A DNA stretch of 64,000 bases from Bradyrhizobium sp. CB1717 (GCF_029714325.1 NZ_CP121666.1:1178001-1242000), one strand, 5' to 3'; shown: positions 24,866 through 35,324, counted from the first letter of the stretch. Notes: generated by a model not told the origin, from the letters alone. Program-made: numbers and translations.

Positions 24866-25804
24866 TCAGCGCGTCCCGGTCGCGAGGCCGGAGAGCAGGT
24901 ACAGCGCGACCAGCAATGTCGCGACCGACAGCATTGTCGTGACCGAGACCGTGGCTGCGACCAGCTTCTCCTCGACCTTGTGCTCGTGCGCCAGCACGTA
25001 CACCGTCTTCGCCGTCGGCACGGCGGCGCATATCACGGCGGCGACGGTGTAGAGCGCGTTGAGGCCGATGATCACACAAAGTCCGTAGACGATCAGCGGC
25101 ATGATCACGAGCTTCACGGCGGCAAGCGCGAACGAGGCCTTCAGGTTGGACCGCAGGCCTTCGACCGACAGGCCAAGCCCGATGGCAAACAGTGCGCAGG
25201 GCGTCAGCGCGGCCGCAATCATGTTGAGATAGGCCGCGACCGGCGCCGGAATCGGCAGGCCCGTGATCGCCCAGACGAGGCCGACAAGTGTCGACAGGAC
25301 CATCGGATTGAGCAGGATCTGCTTGGCGAGGCCCGCGAACTGCGCCGACGACCCGCGCGCGTCCCGTTCCAGCAGGATGACCGTGATCGGAAACATCACG
25401 GCGGCGACGAACACCGTTGCCACCGCAGCGGGCAGGACGGCGGGCTGGCCGTAGATCGCGTGCAGGATCGGCAGCGCCACGAAGCCGGTGTTGGTCATCG
25501 CCGCCGCCATGCCATGGATGGTGCTGCTGGCGAGATCGTGCCTGCCACCCGCGCGGACCGCCAGGAACACCAGCGCGAAGCAGATCAGGGAGCCGCCGCC
25601 GAAGGCGAGCAGGAAGCGCCATTCCAGCAGGTTGCGGGCCGGCTCCTGGGCGATGGTGACGACCAGCAGCGCCGGCATCGCGACGTTGTAGGCGAAATGC
25701 ACCAGGGCATCGGCCAGCGATCGTGAGAGATAGCCGAGCTCGCCGGCGAGCCAGCCGGTGACGATGATCGCGAATACGGGAAGAACGAGGCTGGCGACTT
25801 CCAT
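24866..25804 (-). CDS. AEC family transporter (auxin efflux carrier type)
   Basis: This 312-residue permease has about ten membrane helices in two halves, as in AEC (mem_trans) proteins such as MdcF. Marks include AYNVAMPALLVVTIAQEP near residue 37 and NTGFVALPILHAIYG at about 110, a typical AEC motif around the first half crossover. Bacterial members export or import malonate, malate or similar anions. No enzyme gene is adjacent to suggest the substrate. The ATG gives a direct hydrophobic start (MEVASLVLPVFAIIVTG). Confidence 0.9.
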   Translation of the reverse strand: MEVASLVLPVFAIIVTGWLAGELGYLSRSLADALVHFAYNVAMPALLVVTIAQEPARNLLEWRFLLAFGGGSLICFALVFLAVRAGGRHDLASSTIHGMAAAMTNTGFVALPILHAIYGQPAVLPAAVATVFVAAVMFPITVILLERDARGSSAQFAGLAKQILLNPMVLSTLVGLVWAITGLPIPAPVAAYLNMIAAALTPCALFAIGLGLSVEGLRSNLKASFALAAVKLVIMPLIVYGLCVIIGLNALYTVAAVICAAVPTAKTVYVLAHEHKVEEKLVAATVSVTTMLSVATLLVALYLLSGLATGTR

Positions 25805-25924
25805 CCGGCTTCCCCCTAGCTGCCAATGGCCGCAACGAGAGGTTACCCCGGCGATGGATCGTCGTCACTGCCTTGCGTGCGCTGCTTCCGGCTCGAAAGT
25901 CCTTGGGGCAGCGGGCCGCCGGCG

Positions 25925-26134
25925 CTAGATGCCCCGGCCGGTCTGCTGGCCGATCACGCAGCGCCACGCCGCCAGGCGTTCGGCCGGATGCTGGTTCATC
26001 CATTCGGCGAGCTGCGGCGCGCCCATCAGGCAGGACTGCACCGAGACCTGCGCGAAGTCCGAGGTCGTGACGATCTGCTCGTGGCAATTGGTGGGAGAGG
26101 CGAGGCTGCAGAGCACGGCGATGATCTTGATCAC
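25925..26134 (-). CDS. Small exported hypothetical protein, Cys-rich
   Basis: This 69-residue protein has a short hydrophobic start (MIKIIAVLCSLAS) that may be a signal sequence. Three further cysteines occur in the mature part (NCHEQ, QSCLMG, WRCVIG). The sequence MGAPQLAEWMNQHPAERLAAWRC looks like a conserved small rhizobial protein, though I cannot name it. Its ATG overlaps the stop of the upstream 26131-26307 gene by 4 bases, which indicates translational coupling. Confidence 0.65.
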   Translation of the reverse strand: MIKIIAVLCSLASPTNCHEQIVTTSDFAQVSVQSCLMGAPQLAEWMNQHPAERLAAWRCVIGQQTGRGI

Positions 26135-26307
26135 GCGAAGTTGCCCCCGTCATTACCGCTGACCGAGCGAGCGATCGTTGCGTTGTCCTGCTGCACGCTC
26201 GCCGGATCATCCGGCGGGAAGATGCTGTCGTAGATCGCCCGTGCCTCCTTGATAAGGCGCAGTCGCTCGCGCTCGGACCTCGAGACAAACTGAATAACTT
26301 CGCCCAT
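26131..26307 (-). CDS. Small hypothetical cytoplasmic protein
   Basis: This 58-residue, charged protein begins MGEVIQFVSRSERERLRLIKEARAIY and looks helical throughout. It has no signal peptide. An in-frame ATG five codons upstream (26322) exists, but MGEVIQF is the more natural start. It overlaps the next small gene by ATGA and is probably co-transcribed with it. A perfect palindrome lies 26-42 bp upstream and may be its operator. The function is unknown. Confidence 0.65.
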   Translation of the reverse strand: MGEVIQFVSRSERERLRLIKEARAIYDSIFPPDDPASVQQDNATIARSVSGNDGGNFA

Positions 26308-26332
26308 GTCGACTCCAAACATTAACTGGCGT

Positions 26333-26349
26333 CCATCATCAGATGATGG
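26333..26349. promoter_or_regulatory. Perfect palindrome upstream of the two small genes
   Basis: CCATCATC-A-GATGATGG is a perfect 17-base dyad. It lies immediately upstream of the coupled small genes, where a repressor would cover the promoter. The regulator is unknown. The rest of 26350-26503 is open, AT-richer DNA without a gene. Confidence 0.5.
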
Positions 26350-26503
26350 ATATCATTCGATGTTGAAGTAGGGTGTCGTGCGTGGCTTTGAAGCTATGCG
26401 GCGGTCACGAGGAATAAAAAGCGCGTGATTGCGTCGACGCGCTCGGTCCGATTCGGTCCCATATCGGCTGCGGGTTAAAAGCGCCCCGTCGCAAGGCCTG
26501 TGT

Positions 26504-27391
26504 CTAAACGCAGGTCTCTGCTCCTCCCTTCAGCGTCACGGGAATAGTGAGATAGCGTACTCCGTTGGCTTCGGCCGGTGGAAATTTGCCGGCGCGGATG
26601 TTGACCTGGATGGAGGGTAGCAGCAACCGCGGCGCGGATAGCCCGGCGTCGCGCGCCTGGCGCATGGCCACGAATTCGTCCTCCGTGACGCCGTCCTTCA
26701 CCTGAACGTTCTTCTCGCGCTCCTCGCGCACCGTCGTTTCCCAGGCGTAGGTGTCGCGGCCGGGAGCCTTATAGTCGTGACACATGAACAGCTGCGTCTC
26801 GGGCGGCAGCGCCAGGAGCCGCTGTATCGACCTATAAAGCTTGTGCGCGTCGCCGCCGGGGAAGTCGGTGCGCGCCGTGCCGTAGTCCGGCATGAACAGG
26901 GTGTCGCCGACGAACACGGCATCCTCGATCTTGTAGGAGATGTCGGCCGGTGTGTGTCCAGGCGTGTGGATCACCTCCACGTCGAGTTCACCGATCCTGA
27001 AGCGCTCGCCGTCCCGGAAGAGCCGGTCGAAGTCGCTGCCGTCGGTCTTCAGGTCGGTGGCGTTGAATATTGGCCGAAAGATGCGCTGCACATCCTTGAT
27101 ATGCTCGCCGATGCCGATCTTGGCGCGGGTCTTCGCCTTGATGAAAGGGGCGCCAGAGAGGTGGTCGGCATGGGCATGCGTCTCGAGTACCCATTCGATC
27201 GCGTAGCCCGCCGCTTCCGCGGCCTTCAACATCGCCTCGACCGAACGCGTGTCCACCTCACCCGAGTTGTGATCGTAGTCAAACACCGGATCGATGATGG
27301 CAGTCTTCTTGGTCGTCGGATCTGCGACCAGATAGCTCACCGTGTTGGTCGGCTCGTCGAAGAACGCTCGGATGATGGGTTGTCCTGACAT
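26504..27391 (-). CDS. blh: MBL-fold persulfide dioxygenase (Blh/ETHE1-like)
   Basis: The 295-residue enzyme probably oxidises glutathione persulfide to sulfite using Fe(II) and O2. The MBL metal motif is THAHADH (His72, His74, Asp76, His77), with HTPGHTPADISY and a ligand Asp in FVGDTLFMPDYGTARTDFPGG. This last block is typical of the Blh/ETHE1 branch. It is divergent from the bigR-like gene, as in Xylella and Agrobacterium bigR operons. The intergenic dyad there should control both directions. Confidence in the activity rests on family and context. Confidence 0.9.
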   Translation of the reverse strand: MSGQPIIRAFFDEPTNTVSYLVADPTTKKTAIIDPVFDYDHNSGEVDTRSVEAMLKAAEAAGYAIEWVLETHAHADHLSGAPFIKAKTRAKIGIGEHIKDVQRIFRPIFNATDLKTDGSDFDRLFRDGERFRIGELDVEVIHTPGHTPADISYKIEDAVFVGDTLFMPDYGTARTDFPGGDAHKLYRSIQRLLALPPETQLFMCHDYKAPGRDTYAWETTVREEREKNVQVKDGVTEDEFVAMRQARDAGLSAPRLLLPSIQVNIRAGKFPPAEANGVRYLTIPVTLKGGAETCV

Positions 27392-27439
27392 GGCTTGAAT
27401 CTCCTGATGTGACCGGTTCGGTTGGTCTTGACGGATATA

Positions 27440-27468
27440 TTAGCGAGTGCTAAATAAGCAATAGCTAA
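27440..27468. promoter_or_regulatory. Candidate BigR operator
   Basis: The dyad TTAGC-gagt-GCTAA (27440-27453) is followed by AATAGCTAA (27460-27468), a further half site one turn downstream. The stretch is markedly AT-rich for this genome. It lies between the divergent blh and bigR starts, where BigR/SqrR proteins bind AT-rich dyads overlapping the promoter. Confidence 0.75.
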
Positions 27469-27483
27469 AATAAGGAGTGGCCA

Positions 27484-27813
27484 ATGGCCTCCCGAGCCTT
27501 CGATCTGGAGACTTTCGAAAAGCAGGCGGTTGAGGTTGCAGGCATTCTGCGCGCGCTCGCCAATGAGCGTCGGCTGATGATCCTGTGCCAACTCGTCGAA
27601 TGCGGCGAGAGCAACGTGAATGCGCTGGCGGAAGCCGTGGGTCTGTCGCAATCGGCACTGTCGCAGCACCTCGCAAGGATGCGCGAGGAGGGCCTCGTCA
27701 CCTTTCGGCGCGAAAGCCAGACGCTCTGGTATCGCATCGCCGATCCGCGCATCGAGCAACTCTTTGCCACGCTGCACAGGCTCTTTTGCAAGCCCACCAG
27801 GGCGAAGAACTAA
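27484..27813 (+). CDS. bigR: ArsR-family persulfide-responsive repressor (BigR/SqrR type)
   Basis: This 109-residue winged-helix repressor has two cysteines, Cys35 (RLMILCQLV) and Cys102 (HRLFCKP). Their spacing of 67 matches the sulfur-sensing pair of BigR and SqrR, which form a per-sulfide bridge and release DNA. A third cysteine (Cys40) is extra. The recognition helix is LSQSALSQHLARMREEGLV. AAGGAG precedes the ATG. It leads a plus-strand operon with rhodanese and TauE genes and is divergent from blh. Confidence 0.92.
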   Translation: MASRAFDLETFEKQAVEVAGILRALANERRLMILCQLVECGESNVNALAEAVGLSQSALSQHLARMREEGLVTFRRESQTLWYRIADPRIEQLFATLHRLFCKPTRAKN

Positions 27814-27837
27814 TTCAGGAAAGTTGAGGAGCTAATC

Positions 27838-28386
27838 ATGTCACTGCCCACCATCAAGCCAGCCGAGGCGCGCCGCCTTCTCGACAACGGTGCCCTCCTG
27901 GTCGACATCCGCGAAGCCGATGAGCACGCCCGCGAGAAGATCCCCGGCGCGCGGCACCTGCCCCTGTCGAAGCTCGACGAGATCGACCTTGCCGTGCATC
28001 AGGGCAAGCCGGTCATCTTCCACTGCAAAAGCGGCGCGCGCACTCAGGCCAACGCGCCGCGGCTCGCGGCGAAGCTCGGCGAAACCTGCGAAGCCTTTAT
28101 CGTCGAAGGCGGGCTCGATGCGTGGCGCAAGGCGGGCCTGCCGGTCGTGACTGACCGGCGTCAACCGCTGGAGCTTCAGCGCCAGGTGCAGATCGGGGCC
28201 GGCAGTCTTGCCGTCGTGGGCACGCTGCTCGGCCTCTTCGCGTCGCCGTGGTTCTTCGGCGTGCCGGCCTTCGTTGGCGCCGGCCTGATCACGGCCGGCC
28301 TCACCGGCTTTTGCGGCATGGCCCGTATTCTCATGCGCGCGCCCTGGAACCGCGGTGTCTACGGCTCGCCAGCGCGAGCCGGGTGA
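27838..28386 (+). CDS. Membrane-anchored rhodanese (YgaP-like)
   Basis: This 182-residue protein has an N-terminal rhodanese domain (about 1-105) with the active cysteine Cys63 in FHCKSGART. A DUF2892-type membrane hairpin follows (about 120-170; IGAGSLAVVGTLLGLF and FGVPAFVGAGLITAGLTGF). It transfers sulfane sulfur at the inner face of the membrane, probably between persulfide and the adjacent exporter or dioxygenase. GAGGAG precedes the ATG. It lies 24 bp after bigR. Confidence 0.92.
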   Translation: MSLPTIKPAEARRLLDNGALLVDIREADEHAREKIPGARHLPLSKLDEIDLAVHQGKPVIFHCKSGARTQANAPRLAAKLGETCEAFIVEGGLDAWRKAGLPVVTDRRQPLELQRQVQIGAGSLAVVGTLLGLFASPWFFGVPAFVGAGLITAGLTGFCGMARILMRAPWNRGVYGSPARAG

Positions 28387-28415
28387 TGGCGGTTTGACAT
28401 GAGGAATAGTCCACA

Positions 28416-29198
28416 ATGCTGCTGTCGCTGACCCAAGGCACGCTCGGCCTCGCTTCCGGCTCGTTGGTCGGATTCTCGTTGGGGCTGGTTGGGGGCGGCG
28501 GCTCAATTCTGGCCGTGCCGCTCCTCGTCTATCTGGTCGGGGTGTCGGATCCGCACGTCGCGATCGGCACCAGTGCGATCGCCGTCGCGGCGAATGCCGC
28601 CGCGAACCTCGCCAACCACGCCCGTGCCGGCAACGTAAAGTGGCGCTGCGCCTCCGTATTCGCACTCGCGGGCGTGGCTGGCGCCTTCCTCGGCTCCACC
28701 CTCGGCAAGATCGTCGAGGGCCAGAAGCTGCTGGCGTTGTTCGCCATCGTCATGATGGTCGTGGGCGCGCTGATGCTGAAGGGCCGCTCCGGCGTCGGCG
28801 AGCCGTCGGTCCGGCTCAACCGGGGGAACCTGCCGAAGCTCCTCGCCTTGGGGCTTGTCACGGGAGCCTTGTCCGGCTTCTTCGGGATCGGTGGCGGCTT
28901 TCTGATTGTGCCGGCACTCATCGCTGCCACCGGCATGCCGATCCTTTACGCGGTCGGCTCCTCTCTCGTGGCGGTGACCGCCTTTGGGCTGACGACGGCG
29001 GCCAACTACGCCCTGTCCGGCCTCGTCGATTGGTATCTTGCCGCGTTGTTTATCACCGGCGGCGTTCTCGGCGGGCTCTTTGGCGCCCGCTCGGCCAGCT
29101 CGCTCGCCGAGCGCAAAGGTGCGTTGAACACTGTGTTCGCGGCGCTCATATTCGCGGTGGCGATCTATACGCTGGCCCGCAATCTCTGCCTCGCGTGA
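28416..29198 (+). CDS. Sulfite/anion exporter, TauE/SafE family
   Basis: This 260-residue inner-membrane transporter has about eight helices in two repeats. Each repeat starts with the family motif: FSLGLVGGGGSILAVPLLVY (about 15-34) and SGFFGIGGGFLIVPALI in the second half. In bigR operons this protein is thought to expel the sulfite made by the persulfide dioxygenase. It is the last gene of the locus and ends exactly against the dpp ATPase stop codon on the other strand, with no terminator between. Confidence 0.92.
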   Translation: MLLSLTQGTLGLASGSLVGFSLGLVGGGGSILAVPLLVYLVGVSDPHVAIGTSAIAVAANAAANLANHARAGNVKWRCASVFALAGVAGAFLGSTLGKIVEGQKLLALFAIVMMVVGALMLKGRSGVGEPSVRLNRGNLPKLLALGLVTGALSGFFGIGGGFLIVPALIAATGMPILYAVGSSLVAVTAFGLTTAANYALSGLVDWYLAALFITGGVLGGLFGARSASSLAERKGALNTVFAALIFAVAIYTLARNLCLA

Positions 29199-30818
<1,620 letters not shown>

Positions 30819-30820
30819 CG

Positions 30821-31660
30821 TCAGCGCCCCTCCCGCGACAGGCGCGGATTGAGCGCATCGTTGAGGCCTTCGCCGATCAGGTTCAGGCCGAGCACCGAGA
30901 TCAGGATGGCGACGCCGGGAAATACGGTGATCCACCAGGCCTGGCGGATCACGGTGCGGCCGGCGCCGACCATGTAGCCCCAGGAGATCAGGTTGGGATC
31001 GCCCAGCCCAAGGAACGCCAGCGAGGATTCCAGCAGGATCGCGGTCGCGACCATCAGCGAGGCCAGCACGATCACCGGCGACAGCGCGTTGGGCAGGATC
31101 TCGCGCAGGATGATCCAGCTGTGCGACTGCCCGGTCACGACGGCGGCCTGGACATATTCGCGCGTGCGCAGCGACAGCACTTCGCCGCGGACGAGGCGGG
31201 CGACCGGCGGCCAGCTCACCACCGCGATCGAGGCCACGATCGAATAGATCGAAGGCTGCAGGATCGCGACCAGCACGATGGCGAGCGCAAAACTCGGAAT
31301 GGTCTGGAAGAATTCGGTGAAGCGCATCAGGGCGTCGTCGACCTTTCCGCCGAAATAGCCGGCCATGGCGCCGATCGGCACCCCGACGAGCAGCGCAACC
31401 AGGGTGGAGACGAGACCGACCAGTAGCGAGACGCGGGCGCCGAAGATCATGCCGGCGAACACGTCGCGGCCGAGTGCGTCGGTGCCGAGCGGCACAGCCG
31501 AGAGCGTGAAAGGCGGCAGGAACGGCCGCTGCACCATGCGCCAGGGCGAGTTCGGGAACAGCATCGGCCCGAACACCGCGACCGAGATCGCGAGCAGAAG
31601 GATGATGAGGCCGATGACGCCGCTGGGGCTCCTCAGCATCGATTTCCAGAACTGTTTCAT
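30821..31660 (-). CDS. Peptide-type ABC transporter permease (DppC-like)
   Basis: The 279-residue inner-membrane permease has six helices and the binding-protein-dependent EAA loop region around VLSLRTREYVQAAVVTGQSHSWIILREILPN. The N-terminal segment PLGTDALGRDVFAGMIFGARVSL is a clear DppC mark. It pairs with the next permease, whose stop codon overlaps its ATG by 4 bases. The start MKQFWKSM was chosen because DppC proteins begin this way; the open frame extends far upstream as a shadow. Confidence 0.94.
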   Translation of the reverse strand: MKQFWKSMLRSPSGVIGLIILLLAISVAVFGPMLFPNSPWRMVQRPFLPPFTLSAVPLGTDALGRDVFAGMIFGARVSLLVGLVSTLVALLVGVPIGAMAGYFGGKVDDALMRFTEFFQTIPSFALAIVLVAILQPSIYSIVASIAVVSWPPVARLVRGEVLSLRTREYVQAAVVTGQSHSWIILREILPNALSPVIVLASLMVATAILLESSLAFLGLGDPNLISWGYMVGAGRTVIRQAWWITVFPGVAILISVLGLNLIGEGLNDALNPRLSREGR

Positions 31661-32628
31661 GTGGCGTATTCGATGCGCGGATCGACCAGGCGATAGACGA
31701 GGTCGGTGATGAGGTTGAAGATGAGGACCATGGCCGAGCAGATCACGAAGACGCCAAGCAGCAAATTGTAGTCCCGCTGCAGCAGCGCGTCGTACATCAG
31801 CCGCCCGATGCCGGGCCAGGCGAACACGGTCTCGGTGATGACGGCACCGCCGATCAGCGTGCCGGAATGCACGCCGGCAAGCGTCACGACCGGCAGCAGC
31901 GCATTGCGCAGCACGTGGCGGCGCTGGATCACGGCGTCGGAGAGGCCCTTGGCGCGCGCCGTCTTGACGAAGTCGAGCCGCTTCACCTCCAGCATCGAGG
32001 CGCGGGTCATGCGGGTGTAGGTCGCCATGAAGAACAGGCCGAGCGTCATCGCCGGCATGATCAGGTGCTTTGCGACGTCGACCGCGTGGGCAAGACCGGT
32101 CAGGTTGGCGCCGACCGTCTCGTAACCGAAGCTCGGCAGCCAATCCATGGTGACGGAGAACAGCAGGATGCCCATCAGCGCCACCCAGAAGATCGGCATG
32201 GCATAGAAGATCAGCGCGAAGACGGTGATGGCGGTGTCGAGGAACGTTCCGGCAAAGCGCGCCGCGAATGTGCCGAACAGGATGCCGAGCGTCAGCGAGA
32301 TCGCGAAGGCGGTCAGCGTCAGCAGCAGCGTCGCCGGCAGCCGCTCGCCGATCAGCTTGGCGACCGGCGCCTGCTGGCGGAAGGAGAAGCCGAGGTCGAG
32401 GGTGGCGACGCCCTTGACGTAGATGAAGAGCTGCTCGGGCAGCGGCTTGTCGAGGCCGAACTTCTCCCGGAGCTGCTTGACGAAGACCTGGTCGCTGGCG
32501 CCGGCCTCGCCCGCCATCACGATCGCGGGGTCGCCGGGCGCAAGCCGGATCAGGAAGAAATTGAGGACGACGATCGCGAGCAGGACGATCACGCCCTTCA
32601 CGACACGCTGAGCAACGAAGGAGAGCAT
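31657..32628 (-). CDS. Peptide-type ABC transporter permease (DppB-like)
   Basis: This 323-residue permease has the DppB N-terminus (an RVVKGVIVLLAIVVLNFFLIRLAPGDP pattern) and the EAA-type cytoplasmic loop LSDAVIQRRHVLRNALLPV. Together with the DppC-like protein it forms the translocation channel for a peptide, nickel or similar substrate. It lies about 200 bp after the binding-protein gene on the minus strand; a palindromic element lies in that gap. Confidence 0.94.
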   Translation of the reverse strand: MLSFVAQRVVKGVIVLLAIVVLNFFLIRLAPGDPAIVMAGEAGASDQVFVKQLREKFGLDKPLPEQLFIYVKGVATLDLGFSFRQQAPVAKLIGERLPATLLLTLTAFAISLTLGILFGTFAARFAGTFLDTAITVFALIFYAMPIFWVALMGILLFSVTMDWLPSFGYETVGANLTGLAHAVDVAKHLIMPAMTLGLFFMATYTRMTRASMLEVKRLDFVKTARAKGLSDAVIQRRHVLRNALLPVVTLAGVHSGTLIGGAVITETVFAWPGIGRLMYDALLQRDYNLLLGVFVICSAMVLIFNLITDLVYRLVDPRIEYAT

Positions 32629-32679
32629 CTAGTGAGTCATATTGGTGATGTGACCTGGCGCCACGGAGACGGAGTGACT

Positions 32680-32820
32680 CCCTCGCCCCGCTTGCGGGGA
32701 GAGGGTTGAGGTGAGGGGGACTCTCCGCGAGCGTATCAGCAGTTGGACTCGTGGAGACTCCCCCTCACCCGAATGTGCGCTATGCGCACATTCGACCTCT
32801 CCCCGCAGGCGGGGAGAGGT
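32680..32820. repeat. Palindromic intergenic repeat inside the dpp-like operon
   Basis: Hairpin CCCTCGCCCC-gcttgc-GGGGAGAGGG near 32680-32705 and ACCTCTCCCCGCAGGCGGGGAGAGGT at 32795-32820 are the ends. The middle pairs GTGAGGGGGA with TCCCCCTCAC, and ATGTGCGC with GCGCACAT. It sits between the binding-protein and permease genes, the place where mRNA of the abundant binding protein is often trimmed and stabilised. Confidence 0.85.
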
Positions 32821-32834
32821 GAAGAAGGAAGGGC

Positions 32835-34385
32835 TCACTTGTCGAGCCATGCGTCCTTGAAGCCGTCATTAACCCCGATCCCCGTGGTGATCAGGTTCTT
32901 GACCTTGCAGCGCGTGATGGTCGGGAATTGCAGCTCCAGCATCCAGGCCACCGGCACGTCCTCGACCAGGATCTTCTGCGCCTTGTCGTAGATCTCCTTG
33001 CGCTTGGAATCCGGGGTCGCCGTCGCGCCGTCGGCGAACAGCTTGTCGATCTCCGGGTTGGAGTAGCCCTCGACGTTGTTGAAGACCTGCCCCTTGGCGA
33101 TGTTGCTGGAGATATAATTGCGGCCGACGCCGAGCGCGGGATCGCCATACTGGTAGAGATAGGTGAAGGCGATGTCGTAGTCCCAATCGCCGATCTTCTG
33201 GTTGCCGCCGGCAACGTCGGTGGCGATGGTCTCGATGTTCATGCCGACGTCCTGGAGGTTCTGCTTCACCGCTTCACCCCAGCGCTGCCAGGTCTCGCCA
33301 TAGGCGAGCGGCAACAGGCGGATCTTCTCGCCCTTGTAGCCGGCTTCCTTCAGCAGCGCCTTGGCCTTGGCCGGATCGTACGGATATTTCTTCACGTCGT
33401 CGGTGTAGAACCTGATGGTCGAGGCGGACGGGCCGGTCGCCACCTTGCCGAGTCCGTTCCAGATCACGTCCTTGGCGAAATCGCGGTCGATCGCGTACAT
33501 GACTGCCTGCCGCACCCGCTTGTCGGCGAGCGGACCCTGGCGGTTGTTCAGCCACAGCCAGGCCAGCGGCGAGAAGAACTCCCAGCCGGCGCCGGTGACG
33601 CAGGTGTCCTTCAGCTTGGACAGCCGCGGCACGTCGAAATTCTCGACCGAGCCGCCGGGCAGGACGTCGATCTTGCCGGTCTCATACGCCACCGAGCGCG
33701 CGGCGGCGTCGGGAATGATCTGCCAGTAGATCTCGTCGAGATAGGGCTTGCCCTTTTCGTGGTAGTTCGGGTTCTTGACCAGGCGAATGAACGAGCCCTT
33801 CTGCCACTCCTTGAACATGAAGGGGCCGGTGCCGACGGGTGCGTTGTTGTAGGGGTTGGTCTTCCAGTCGGTGCCTTCGTAGAGATGTTTCGGCACCATC
33901 GGCATCGAGCCGACCTCGAAGATGCCGAGGAACGGGCCGAACGGCTGCTTCAGCGTGAAGACCACCGTATAGTCGTCCGGCGTCTCGATCTTGTCGACCT
34001 GCGCCAGATTGGTGCGGGCACGCGCATGCGTCTGCTTCAGCATCTCCATTGAGAACAGGACGTCGGCGGCGGTGAAGGGCTTGCCGTCATGCCAGGTCAC
34101 GCCCTTCTTGAGCTTGAAGGTGTAGGTCTTGGCGTCCTCGCTGACGCTCCAGCTTTCGGCGAGCTCCGGCAGCGGCTCGAGCTTGGGGCTGTAACGCAGC
34201 AGGCCCTCGAAGATGTTGCCCGAGACCATCTGGGTCGGGCCGTTCTGGACCTGCGCAAGCATCAGGCCGGGCGGCTCGGGCTGGATCACGGCATTGATCA
34301 CGCCTCCCGTTTTCGGCTCTTGCGCCAGCGCCGGAGCCGTGAGGCCGCAAGCGAGGAGGAGACCAAGCAACACGCGTTTTGGCAT
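32835..34385 (-). CDS. Peptide-type ABC transporter substrate-binding protein
   Basis: This 516-residue periplasmic binding protein of the SBP_bac_5 (DppA/OppA) family has a signal peptide (MPKRVLLGLLLACGLTAPALA, cut before QEP). Family sequence includes SEDAKTYTFKLKKGVTWHDGKPF and FTAADVLFSMEML, then VRQAVMYAIDRD. The ligand could be a peptide, opine or metal complex. It is the first gene of the minus-strand importer operon and is divergent from a TetR regulator, which may control it. Confidence 0.93.
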   Translation of the reverse strand: MPKRVLLGLLLACGLTAPALAQEPKTGGVINAVIQPEPPGLMLAQVQNGPTQMVSGNIFEGLLRYSPKLEPLPELAESWSVSEDAKTYTFKLKKGVTWHDGKPFTAADVLFSMEMLKQTHARARTNLAQVDKIETPDDYTVVFTLKQPFGPFLGIFEVGSMPMVPKHLYEGTDWKTNPYNNAPVGTGPFMFKEWQKGSFIRLVKNPNYHEKGKPYLDEIYWQIIPDAAARSVAYETGKIDVLPGGSVENFDVPRLSKLKDTCVTGAGWEFFSPLAWLWLNNRQGPLADKRVRQAVMYAIDRDFAKDVIWNGLGKVATGPSASTIRFYTDDVKKYPYDPAKAKALLKEAGYKGEKIRLLPLAYGETWQRWGEAVKQNLQDVGMNIETIATDVAGGNQKIGDWDYDIAFTYLYQYGDPALGVGRNYISSNIAKGQVFNNVEGYSNPEIDKLFADGATATPDSKRKEIYDKAQKILVEDVPVAWMLELQFPTITRCKVKNLITTGIGVNDGFKDAWLDK

Positions 34386-34601
34386 ATCGTATCTTTCTCA
34401 AGCGCGGCCGGCCGCAAACGCTTCGCGACGTCCTCGCGCGCAAAGCGACGGCCGGCCCATCCCAGTCCCCATCCGATATCGAGGCTCACACAGTCTCATT
34501 CGGCGCCGCAAGATGAAAGTCTCGACAGGGTTCGCACAAAAAATGTACAGCGCGTCCTGTTTTCACTTGATTCATTCTCGTGTCACGGAGACAAGTCCGC
34601 C

Positions 34602-35240
34602 ATGGACAATGCCACGCGCTCCGAACGGTCCCGCAACGCTGCGCTCGAAGCGGCCATCGCGATCATCGCGCGTGACGGGCCGGGCCGGCTGACGCTCGAT
34701 GCGATCGCGCGCGAGAGCGGCCTCAGCAAGGGCGGGGTGATGCACCAGTTCCGCACCAAGGAGGCGGTGCTGAAGGCATTGCTCGAGCGGCAGATGGCGC
34801 ATTTCGAGGAGTTCTCGACCCGCTACATGGCCAAGGTGAGCGCGACCTCGGCAAATCCCAATCTGGCGACCCAGCTCGCCACGATCAGGGAAGCGGCGAG
34901 CTCGCCGAATTCCGCCGCGCTGGCCCTGGTTGCGGCCATGGTTGAAAATCCCAGCCTGATGGCGCTGCCGCGCGAACTCGAGACGAAGCGGATGACGGCG
35001 ATCAAGGAAGAGGCTGCCGACCCTGATCTCGCGATGCTGCGCTGGGCCGGAGCGCTCGGACTGCTGCTGAGCTCGCTGTTCGGCATGTCGCCACTCAGCA
35101 AGGACGAGCACCAGCGGCTGTTCACGCGGCTGCTCGACGACGGGCAGTGGACCGGCCTCGAGCAGCCGGCCACGAAGCGTGTCGCAAAATCCGGAGCGGC
35201 ATCGACCGCAAAGGCTGCAACCCCGCGCAAGCGCGCCTGA
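34602..35240 (+). CDS. TetR-family transcriptional regulator
   Basis: This 212-residue repressor has an N-terminal helix-turn-helix, GRLTLDAIARESGLSKGGVMHQFRTKEAVLKALLE (about 29-63). The C-terminal ligand/dimer domain resembles the DUF-type C-terminus seen in AcrR-like rhizobial regulators. A Lys/Ala-rich tail ends the protein (KSGAASTAKAATPRKRA). The ATG at 34602 follows GGAGAC-type purines; an upstream frame to 34089 overlaps the binding-protein gene and was rejected. It is divergent from the peptide importer. A TetR-like dyad lies 85 bp after its stop codon. Confidence 0.92.
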   Translation: MDNATRSERSRNAALEAAIAIIARDGPGRLTLDAIARESGLSKGGVMHQFRTKEAVLKALLERQMAHFEEFSTRYMAKVSATSANPNLATQLATIREAASSPNSAALALVAAMVENPSLMALPRELETKRMTAIKEEAADPDLAMLRWAGALGLLLSSLFGMSPLSKDEHQRLFTRLLDDGQWTGLEQPATKRVAKSGAASTAKAATPRKRA

Positions 35241-35324
35241 TTCACCGTTAACCAATCCCAACCGGTCGCTGCCCAAATCCGCGCCTGCGGCCAAATGCGT
35301 CAGATCGCCGTTTTGCGACTTTAC

